Assembly (NCBI GenBank): GCA_050297535.1
Contig: JBNKSV010000010.1
Span: forward strand, 1 to 64,000
DNA length: 64,000 nt
Direction of reading: 5' to 3'
Origin: JAAGZL01 sp050297535
Lineage (GTDB): Bacteria > Pseudomonadota > Gammaproteobacteria > Chromatiales > Chromatiaceae
The notes below the pieces were generated by a model, which saw only the letters and a program-made list of their open reading frames with translations, was not told the DNA's origin and did not search any database. Positions 47,770-55,458 of the stretch are shown here, in pieces. The position numbers and the translations under genes were made by a program. Numbering within the stretch: the stretch's first letter is position 1; each line of letters begins with the position of its first letter.

Positions 47770-48309
47770 TTATTCGCTTAGTGATACCGACGCCTGCCGT
47801 TCCATGAAACCACGCGGTTTTTTTGGAATGATTTCCGTCAATTCAATCTTGTCTTCGGTAATACTGGTAATCTGTCCATGGTTTTGCCCCATATAATTAC
47901 CAATCTTCACCCGGTAAATGGTCTTGTCCGAAGTCTTTACCAGTCCCCAGGTCGTATCATTCATATCCACAGTACCAACCATCCTGATACTATCAAGTGG
48001 AAACTGTTCCAACTCTTCCTTGCGGCGATTTGGATCTGGTGTGAGACCGCCATCATCCTGTGCAGCTATCGCCTCAGCCTCTGCTGACTGAGCCGGTAAA
48101 AATGGATTACGCCGATCACCGGGCAAATACACAAAGGTCTCAATCTGTTTGATCTCCGGTAGCGGCTCAATCCTGCCAGGCTTTCTGGCCTTGGTCTGTT
48201 TTACAAACTGCCTCAGATCCTGCATCCCATCATCGCCACATGACGCAATCATGGTGAGCATGCCTATAGCCAGAAATAACCGCGCTATGACGCGCAACGC
48301 CCTGCTCAT
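47770..48309 (-). CDS. pilP: Type IV pilus lipoprotein PilP
   Basis: 179 aa. Lipobox MIASC (Cys about 24) after a hydrophobic leader, so it is an inner-membrane-anchored lipoprotein. The C-terminal HR domain carries FPLDSIRMVGTVDMNDTTWG and YRVKIGNYMGQNHGQI, typical of PilP. Links PilNO to the PilQ secretin. Starts inside the pilO stop (ATGA). Confidence 0.94.
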   Translation of the reverse strand: MSRALRVIARLFLAIGMLTMIASCGDDGMQDLRQFVKQTKARKPGRIEPLPEIKQIETFVYLPGDRRNPFLPAQSAEAEAIAAQDDGGLTPDPNRRKEELEQFPLDSIRMVGTVDMNDTTWGLVKTSDKTIYRVKIGNYMGQNHGQITSITEDKIELTEIIPKKPRGFMERQASVSLSE

Positions 48310-48911
48310 TGTTCGCCCTCCTCGTCCAGATAGCGATAGGTCTTTGCCACGGCAGTGAGAGCTAACTTGCTACTAGGCCCGTCTTTCTTGCCATCCTCTG
48401 GACGAATATGCACATCATGGATAGTGACAATACGGGGCAATGCCGCGAGTCCGCTTATAAATTCACCAAACTCGTGATAATCGCCTATCACTTCAATATT
48501 GATAGGCAATTCGGCATAGAACTCTTTTGTTACCTCGCCAACCGGATCGAACAATTTAAACTCCAACCCTGCAGCCAACCCAGTCTGGGACACGTCCACC
48601 AGCAGATCAGCCACCTCCGATTTATTCGGCAACTGCTGCAACATGGCATTAAAGGATTGTCGCATCTCGGTCAGCTGCTTTTTATAGGCCTCAAGGTTCG
48701 CCGCTTTGGCCTGCTTTGTCTCAAATTCTTTCTTTAGAGCCAGCTCCTGCTTCTCTTCCTTTTCCAACGCAAGCAGTTGATCTTCAGTAAACATGTAATA
48801 CCAACCAACCGCAAGCAAAACACACAATAATGCAGCGACAATCGCCTTGGCCGCGATAGGCCAGTCACCAATATCAGAGAGCTCTAGATTATTCAGATCA
48901 TCAAGATTCAT
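48306..48911 (-). CDS. pilO: Type IV pilus alignment protein PilO
   Basis: 201 aa bitopic inner-membrane protein: short cytosolic start, one helix (about 20-42), a coiled coil (about 43-85) and a ferredoxin-like periplasmic fold. INIEVIGDYHEFGEFISGLAALPRI is the conserved core (about residues 133-157). Forms heterodimers with PilN. Four-base overlaps with genes on both sides. Confidence 0.94.
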   Translation of the reverse strand: MNLDDLNNLELSDIGDWPIAAKAIVAALLCVLLAVGWYYMFTEDQLLALEKEEKQELALKKEFETKQAKAANLEAYKKQLTEMRQSFNAMLQQLPNKSEVADLLVDVSQTGLAAGLEFKLFDPVGEVTKEFYAELPINIEVIGDYHEFGEFISGLAALPRIVTIHDVHIRPEDGKKDGPSSKLALTAVAKTYRYLDEEGEQ

Positions 48912-49528
48912 TTCTTGCCCCCCTCCATATTTTTTTGCTTGCTTGCCTGCGGAGCCTCATCATCCCCGGATGATGCATTTTTGTTGACCTGTTGTACCGC
49001 CAAGGTGAAATGACTGAAACCTGTGCCGGTCTTGTCTTTATTCTCGATGACCTGCAGATTCGGCACACCTAGCCATTTAGATGCATCCACATTGCGCATA
49101 TAAGATGACACCCGGGCATTCGATTGCGCCCGACCTTTTATGGTAACCACTTTCCCTTTTTGCTCTACATCGGTCAGATATGATCCCTCTGGAGTCCTGG
49201 TCACCAACTCATCAAACAGATGCACAATCTCCGGACGGCTGCCCTGTAGCTCCTGGATAATATTTATCCTGGCAAGCAGCTTGGCCTTGGTCTTTTCCAG
49301 CTCCTTGATCTCTTTGATCTTTTGATCCACCTCGGCAATTTCACTTTTGAGAAAGCCATTGCGCGCCTTTTGGTGATCAATAATCCCGGATATGTGCATA
49401 TTCACATATACACCCAACAACACCGTAATAGACAAGGCACCAGCGATCATCACGCCAAATTCGCGTTGCCGTTGTTTCCTTCGCTCTTCTCGCCAGGGTA
49501 ATAGATTAATACGCGCCATTTCAGTCAA
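48908..49528 (-). CDS. pilN: Type IV pilus alignment protein PilN
   Basis: 206 aa. The cytosolic start has the conserved ARINLLPWREERR motif (5-17) that binds PilM; then one helix (about 26-46), a coiled coil (about 50-90) and a periplasmic domain with LTDVEQKGKVVTIKGRAQS (about residues 118-136). The C-terminal Ser/Lys-rich tail is specific to this protein. Overlaps pilM by 8 bases. Confidence 0.94.
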   Translation of the reverse strand: MTEMARINLLPWREERRKQRQREFGVMIAGALSITVLLGVYVNMHISGIIDHQKARNGFLKSEIAEVDQKIKEIKELEKTKAKLLARINIIQELQGSRPEIVHLFDELVTRTPEGSYLTDVEQKGKVVTIKGRAQSNARVSSYMRNVDASKWLGVPNLQVIENKDKTGTGFSHFTLAVQQVNKNASSGDDEAPQASKQKNMEGGKK

Positions 49529-50600
49529 AGCTCCTTAATGCCAAGCCGCAGGCGATCATCAATGATGGAGCGTCATTGCTCAGGCTCTGTGGCTTAACGT
49601 TGGACGAAACAGACATGTTGCTAAACGGATTAGCGATAATGGTTGGCGTACCCACCTTCTCTTCTACCAACTCGTCGATCGCCGGAATAGATGCGCAACC
49701 TCCCGCCAGCACGATGTGGTCAACGCTATTATGGGCACTGGAAGAGAAGAAAAATTGCAGCGACCTGCTGACCTGCTGAGCCAATGCCTCTTTAAATGGT
49801 TCCAGCACCTCAGAGACATAGTTATCCGGCAACCCACCCTGCCGTTTTGCCATTCCGGCCTCTTCCTGTGACAGACCATAACGACGCTGAATCTCTTCGG
49901 TTAGCTGCTTTCCGCCAAAACTCTGCTCCCTGGTATAGATGATCTTGTTGTTGTGCAAGACATTCAGGGCGGTATTGGTGGCGCCTATATCAACGATGGC
50001 GATGGTCTGATCCACGCCAAAATCCGGCAGCTGCTCAGAGATGAGCATGAAGGCATTTTCCATGGCGTATGCCTCAACATCCACCACAGAGGCCGTCAAC
50101 CCGGCCAGTTCTAGTGCGGAGACCCGATTTTCCACATTCTCACTCCGGGATGCAGCCAGGAGTACATCCACCATCCCCGGATTCTTGTCATTCGGGCCAA
50201 ATACCTCGAAATCGATATTTACCTCTTCCAGGGGATAAGGGATATATTGATCTGCCTCCAATTGAATCTGGTTTTCCATCTCCTGGTCAGAGAGCGAGGC
50301 CGGCATAGTGATGATCTTGGTGATTACGGCAGAACCGGAAACGGCCACGGCCGCCTGTTTGGCGCGACTGCCAGAACGGCGCACTACATTCCTGATAGCC
50401 TCTCCAACAGCGTCCACATCCGCGATGTTCTTTTCCACCACAGCATCCTGCGGCAAAACCTCTACCGCATAGCGCTCGACCCTGAACCGGGACCCAGATC
50501 TGCCGCCGCTAGAACGGCTTAACTCCAACAGCTTTACCGCCGTAGAGCTTATATCCAGACCAAGAACCGGGCTTTGACTGGTTCCTAAAAAAGGCAACAT
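49521..50600 (-). CDS. pilM: Type IV pilus actin-like protein PilM
   Basis: 359 aa cytosolic actin/FtsA-fold ATPase: phosphate 1 VLGLDISSTAVKLLEL (about 13-28), phosphate 2 AIVDIGATNTALNV (about 197-210) and adenosine motif IVLAGGCASIPAIDEL (about 295-310). First gene of pilMNOPQ, with AAGGAC before its ATG. Divergent from the PBP gene across 194-212 AT-rich bases, the usual gammaproteobacterial arrangement. Confidence 0.95.
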   Translation of the reverse strand: MLPFLGTSQSPVLGLDISSTAVKLLELSRSSGGRSGSRFRVERYAVEVLPQDAVVEKNIADVDAVGEAIRNVVRRSGSRAKQAAVAVSGSAVITKIITMPASLSDQEMENQIQLEADQYIPYPLEEVNIDFEVFGPNDKNPGMVDVLLAASRSENVENRVSALELAGLTASVVDVEAYAMENAFMLISEQLPDFGVDQTIAIVDIGATNTALNVLHNNKIIYTREQSFGGKQLTEEIQRRYGLSQEEAGMAKRQGGLPDNYVSEVLEPFKEALAQQVSRSLQFFFSSSAHNSVDHIVLAGGCASIPAIDELVEEKVGTPTIIANPFSNMSVSSNVKPQSLSNDAPSLMIACGLALRSFD

Positions 50601-50812
50601 ATACCTGTCCTTCCCCTAATTAGTGCTATGTTAGAATATAACTTAAATAAATTTCTTTAACAAGTTAGCTTAACTATATAGCAGTAAATGATTTTTTTGT
50701 AAAATACTTTATTAAAAAAACATGCACCGTTCACAAAAATCCGATTGGCTTCGTTTGGTGGAATAAATGATAATATTTCGCTTTCGCCTAAGGGATGGGA
50801 ATATACCTAGTT

Positions 50813-53251
50813 ATGAAGTGGCTATTTAAGATCATCAAAGTCCTGTTAAGCCTTCTAATGCTTGGCCTTACCATAGGCACTATTGCCCTGGTTTCAATCT
50901 ATCTACACCTCGAACCCAAGCTGCCATCTATAGAGAACCTAAAAGAGGTGGAGCTCCAGGTACCATTAAGGGTTTACACTCAAGATAATCTCCTACTTGC
51001 TGAATTCGGAGAGAAAAGGCGCACGCCCCTACAATATACGCAGATCCCGCAACAGGTGATACAGGCATTCTTGGCCGCCGAAGATGACCGTTTCTTCCAT
51101 CATCCGGGAATAGACTATCGGGGCATTCTGCGCGCTGCGGTACAACTGATAACGACCGGCAAACGCAGCCAGGGCGGCAGCACCATTACCATGCAAGTTG
51201 CACGCAATTTCTACCTCAGCAGCGAAAAGACCTTTACCCGCAAGATAAACGAGATACTCCTGTCCCTGAGGATAGAGAAGGCCCTTACTAAAGAAGAGAT
51301 CCTTGAGCTATACCTTAATAAGATATATCTCGGCAACCGCTCCTACGGTATTGGCGCTGCAGCAGAAGTCTATTACGGCAAACACCTGCATGAGCTATCC
51401 CTTGCCCAAGTGGCGATGATAGCCGGTCTGCCCAAGGCGCCATCCAGATACAACCCCATTGTCAACCCCGAACGCGCACTACAAAGAAGGGACTATGTAC
51501 TAAACCGCATGGCCAAACTTGGCTATATATCCGAACAGGAATTAGCAGAGGCACTAAAACAGCCGGACTCGGCAGAGCTGCATGGATCACAAACAGATGT
51601 AGATGCCCCATACATTGCGGAGATGGTGCGCTCGGAGATGGTGGAAAGATTTGGTGACAATGCCTATACAGAGGGTTACTTGGTTTACACCACCATAGAC
51701 AAAAAGTCCCAACTCGCAGCCGACGCTGCCATACGTAAGGCATTGATAGACTACGACCAAAGACATGGCTTCAGAGGGGCCGAGCAACACTTTGAGATCG
51801 GACCAGACACAAAAGAGGCCGCGCTAGACCAGATCCTTCAGGATATAAGGGATGTAGGCGGTCTACGCCCAGCACTGGTTATCGGAATTAACGAAAAAAA
51901 GGTCGACACCTACCTAGGAGAAGGTAAACGCGCCAGTATTGAATGGGATGGGTTGAAATGGGCCAGCCCCTACATCAGCGAAAACCGTCGTGGTAAGACC
52001 CCCACAAAGGCGGACGACATATTAAAACCCGGCGATCTGATAAGAGTAATGAAGGTCCGAGGCGAAGACAATAGTAACACCTGGCGTTTGGCCCAGATCC
52101 CGGCTATCCAGGGCGCACTAGTGGCACTGGATCCAGATGATGGCGCCATCCGCGCCCTGGTGGGTGGATTTGATTACTATCGCAGCAAATTCAACCGGGC
52201 GATCCAGGCCAAACGACAACCAGGATCTGGATTCAAGGCATTTATCTACTCAGCCGCCCTTGAGGCGGGATTCAACGCAGCCAGCATAATCAACGACGCC
52301 CCCATCGTTATTGATGACTACAGGCTGGAAACCGAATGGCGTCCGCAAAACTATAGCGGTAAATTCTATGGCCCCACCCGTCTACGAGATGCCCTCACCA
52401 ATTCCCGCAACTTGGTATCTATACGTATCTTGCGTTCCATCGGAGTGGAACACGCCCTAAACCATGCCAAGCTATTTGGCTTCGACCCCAACGACCTGCC
52501 ACACAAACTGTCTCTGGCGCTTGGCAGCGGCACCGTAACACCCATGCAGATGGCGAAAGGTTACGCCATCCTGGCCAACGGTGGCTTCCGGGTCGAGCCC
52601 TACTTTATCCAAAGGATAGAGAACGGCAAACGCGAGGTGGTATTTGAGGCTCAGCCGTTGCGCGTCTGCGCCGAATGCCCCCAGACCGCCACCTTGGACG
52701 AACAGGGCAAGCCCATCTACCCGGCAGAGGCACCAGCTGGCGTGGCGCCGCGAGTTATATCGCCCCAGAACTATTTCCTGATGAACTCCATGATGCGTGA
52801 TGTCGTGCAGCACGGCACGGCCACCGATGCCAAGGTGCTAAAACGTTCGGACCTCGCCGGCAAAACCGGCACCACCAACGACCAACGCGATGCCTGGTTT
52901 AACGGCTTCAACCGCTCTGCGGTAGCAACCGTATGGGTGGGTTTCGACTCCTCTGCTCCCCTAGGCAATAAAGAAGTAGGTGGCAAGGCAGCACTCCCAG
53001 CATGGATCGAGTATATGAAGGTGGTGTTGAGGGGGGTGGCAGAACACCCACTTGAGATGCCGGAAGACATGGTGACCATACTTATTGACCCCGAAACCGG
53101 AAAGCCGGCCCCACCTTGGCAAAGGAACGCCATCAATGAATTCTTTCGCGCCGAAGAGGCCCCAGAGGTACCAAACTTTGACGACCCTGGCGCCTTTGGG
53201 GGAAACGGAACGACTCCGGGAAACACCGGGGATGCCAAAGAGCTTTTCTAA
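50813..53251 (+). CDS. mrcA: Class A penicillin-binding protein (PBP1A)
   Basis: 812 aa from the ATG at 50813 (MKWLFKI, the usual family start); an ATG 18 bases earlier is possible. Bifunctional peptidoglycan synthase. One N-terminal membrane helix; glycosyltransferase GT51 domain (about 45-220) with EDDRFFHHPG and GGSTITMQVARN; an OB-like linker; transpeptidase domain (about 415-760) with SxxK in PGSGFKAF, SRN in TNSRNLVS and KTGTTND. Complete. Upstream bases 50601-50812 are shared with pilM. Confidence 0.95.
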   Translation: MKWLFKIIKVLLSLLMLGLTIGTIALVSIYLHLEPKLPSIENLKEVELQVPLRVYTQDNLLLAEFGEKRRTPLQYTQIPQQVIQAFLAAEDDRFFHHPGIDYRGILRAAVQLITTGKRSQGGSTITMQVARNFYLSSEKTFTRKINEILLSLRIEKALTKEEILELYLNKIYLGNRSYGIGAAAEVYYGKHLHELSLAQVAMIAGLPKAPSRYNPIVNPERALQRRDYVLNRMAKLGYISEQELAEALKQPDSAELHGSQTDVDAPYIAEMVRSEMVERFGDNAYTEGYLVYTTIDKKSQLAADAAIRKALIDYDQRHGFRGAEQHFEIGPDTKEAALDQILQDIRDVGGLRPALVIGINEKKVDTYLGEGKRASIEWDGLKWASPYISENRRGKTPTKADDILKPGDLIRVMKVRGEDNSNTWRLAQIPAIQGALVALDPDDGAIRALVGGFDYYRSKFNRAIQAKRQPGSGFKAFIYSAALEAGFNAASIINDAPIVIDDYRLETEWRPQNYSGKFYGPTRLRDALTNSRNLVSIRILRSIGVEHALNHAKLFGFDPNDLPHKLSLALGSGTVTPMQMAKGYAILANGGFRVEPYFIQRIENGKREVVFEAQPLRVCAECPQTATLDEQGKPIYPAEAPAGVAPRVISPQNYFLMNSMMRDVVQHGTATDAKVLKRSDLAGKTGTTNDQRDAWFNGFNRSAVATVWVGFDSSAPLGNKEVGGKAALPAWIEYMKVVLRGVAEHPLEMPEDMVTILIDPETGKPAPPWQRNAINEFFRAEEAPEVPNFDDPGAFGGNGTTPGNTGDAKELF

Positions 53252-53292
53252 AGCAGACATGGATCAATAATTATAAATACCAACGCACTCAT

Positions 53293-53913
53293 ATGGCCCA
53301 GCCAAAACACACAGACCGACTCCGCACTAACCTTGCATATGAGGCGGCCCGAATCATTAAACAACTGGGGCATCGCGATTACAACACTGCGCGCATAAAG
53401 GCCGCCCGGCGCCTGGGCTGCAAAGACCGGAAACAGCTGCCCAACAATGCAGAGATCGAACAGGCCCTCATGGAATACCAACAGCTCTTCCATGCCGTAG
53501 AACAAGGGCACTCACTAAATCATCTCCGACAACTCGCCCTGGACGCCATGTCCAATCTACGGCAATTTTCACCCAGACTGGCTGGAGCAGTCCTTAGTGG
53601 CAACGCAGATTCCCACAGCCCGATACAACTGCACCTGTTTGCCGGCAGCCCTGAGCAGATAGCCTTATTCCTTATAGATAAAGGCATACCATATCAAGAG
53701 ACAGACAGAGTCGTCTCAATCACCAGGGACATAAAACAGAGACAGCCGTCCTTTCGAATCTACATGGAAAATACCGAACTTGAGCTTATCTGGTTTCCAC
53801 CAGAGAGCATGGCCCATCCACCTCTATCCTCAATCGACCAGAGGCAGGAGAAGAGGGTCTCAGTAACTCAACTGAAAAACATTATGGCGAAGGATATGAT
53901 TAAAGACCTATGA
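53293..53913 (+). CDS. Conserved hypothetical protein, possibly degenerate nucleotidyltransferase fold
   Basis: 206 aa. Helical first half (about 8-75; IIKQLGHRDYNTARIKAARRLG) and a second half with GAVLSGNADSHSPIQLHLFAGSPEQIALFL (about residues 95-125), which recalls a nucleotidyltransferase with its G-S/G and D motifs altered. That resemblance is weak. It stands 41 bases after mrcA with little SD, so it may be read with it. The 247-base gap to aclB has no gene; no clear promoter boxes were found there. Confidence 0.6.
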   Translation: MAQPKHTDRLRTNLAYEAARIIKQLGHRDYNTARIKAARRLGCKDRKQLPNNAEIEQALMEYQQLFHAVEQGHSLNHLRQLALDAMSNLRQFSPRLAGAVLSGNADSHSPIQLHLFAGSPEQIALFLIDKGIPYQETDRVVSITRDIKQRQPSFRIYMENTELELIWFPPESMAHPPLSSIDQRQEKRVSVTQLKNIMAKDMIKDL

Positions 53914-54160
53914 CACTACACAGCCTGCATCGGCCATATAGAAAAGTAAGCGCCATATCGAAATAGTTTATTAGAAATACCTAATATTGCATTAAATAAT
54001 CGGGATGCTGCAGGCACATACTATTAGCATAATTAAATTTAAAAATTGATTTTCTCCGATACCATTAACCCGTGCTTATAAAGGCAAGCGCTGATTGCGC
54101 ACAAAAACAGCCTCGGCAGTAACTGTTTAAACAGCGACAACTCTATCAGGAGCAATAATA

Positions 54161-55456
54161 ATGCAGATTACCGGAATGTATTGGGGATCAAAACTCCTCA
54201 AGTACGTAGACTTTCCAACCTCAGAGGTATTGGGGCCAGAGGCCTCCGCAGAACAGATCAAAGACCTAATCGCACGTAAAGGTGAGGTCTTTATCAAACC
54301 CATGTTCAAAGGTGGCGTAGGCAAAAAGGGCAAGGCCGGACTGCTGGGACGGGCCAAAGACCTCTCCACAGCCATGAAGGAGAAGTCCAGGCTCTATTTT
54401 GCTGAGCACCACCACAACAATACCTACTCCAAGGCCGAGGGCGTAACCTTTGAAGGCGCAGTGCCTTCTGACTACGAGATATATTTCTCCCTCACGGACA
54501 GCACCGAATTCCGAGCTCCCATGATCACCATCACCCATCACGGCGGCATGGATATCGAAGAGCTCCCCCCTGAGAAGATCGCACGCATCCCGTTTGATCC
54601 TCTAACCGGACTCAAGGGCTTTGTGATCTCCAATGCCCTGCGCAAGATCGGTGCTCCCAAGGAACTGGTCAGCCCACTGGTACAGAACCTGCCTAAGCTG
54701 TGGGACCTGTTCCACAACTATGGCATGACCACTTTGGAACTGAACCCGATCCGCATGCAGAACCTGGGCAACGGACGTCTGCTCCCGGTGGCCTGCGATT
54801 TTAAGTGCGCCTTTGATGGAGACGACACCAACTCCTCCCGTCTGGGACTACCGGATGACCTGGACGCCTCCAGCTACTCCGATTTCGAGCAAGAGGTAAA
54901 CTCCCTGCGTACCTACCAGGGGCAGTCCGACGTATTCGTTATTAACGAAACCGGAACCATCACCGCCATGACCTTCGGCGGCGGTGCTAACGCCCTGGTA
55001 ACCGAACTGCTGGGAGATGCCGCAACCATCTCCTCTGACTTTGGTGGCAACCCTCCCTACGAAAAGATGCACGATATCAGCCGCATCGTATACAAATACT
55101 GGCTGAAGCAATCCAACGTGCTGTTCATCATCGGCGGCAAGGCCAACAATACCGATATCTTTGAGACCTTCCGCGCCATGGCCGACGCCCTGCGTGACTA
55201 CTTCAACCAGAACGGTCCCATTCCTCTCTATGTCGTGATCGGCCGCGGCGGTCCCAACCTCATCCGCGGCATGGGCTATATGAAGGACACCCTGGACTCT
55301 CTGGGGCTGCCCTATCAGATATTCGGCCACGACTCCGCCATGAGCGAGGTGGTGAACTATGCCCAAAAGGCCGACCAGTGGATGCGGGAAGAAGGCCGCA
55401 AGCTGGTCGCAGCAAAACTTGGCATTGAAGCAGAAACCAAAGAAGAGAGGGCGTAA
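54161..55456 (+). CDS. aclB: ATP-citrate lyase, small (ATP-grasp) subunit
   Basis: 431 aa, equals the N-terminal part of animal ACLY and the AclB of Chlorobium. ATP-grasp domain (about 1-240) with FIKPMFKGGVGKKGKAGL (about residues 45-62) and LELNPIRM (about 194-201, the Glu/Asn pair for Mg-ATP); citrate-binding domain (about 255-425) with TFGGGANAL, DFGGNPPYEKMHD (about 291-303) and IGGKANNTD. Together with AclA it cleaves citrate to oxaloacetate and acetyl-CoA at the cost of ATP, the key step of the reductive TCA cycle. AGGAG SD about 8 bases upstream; two bases before aclA. Confidence 0.93.
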   Translation: MQITGMYWGSKLLKYVDFPTSEVLGPEASAEQIKDLIARKGEVFIKPMFKGGVGKKGKAGLLGRAKDLSTAMKEKSRLYFAEHHHNNTYSKAEGVTFEGAVPSDYEIYFSLTDSTEFRAPMITITHHGGMDIEELPPEKIARIPFDPLTGLKGFVISNALRKIGAPKELVSPLVQNLPKLWDLFHNYGMTTLELNPIRMQNLGNGRLLPVACDFKCAFDGDDTNSSRLGLPDDLDASSYSDFEQEVNSLRTYQGQSDVFVINETGTITAMTFGGGANALVTELLGDAATISSDFGGNPPYEKMHDISRIVYKYWLKQSNVLFIIGGKANNTDIFETFRAMADALRDYFNQNGPIPLYVVIGRGGPNLIRGMGYMKDTLDSLGLPYQIFGHDSAMSEVVNYAQKADQWMREEGRKLVAAKLGIEAETKEERA

Positions 55457-55458
55457 GC

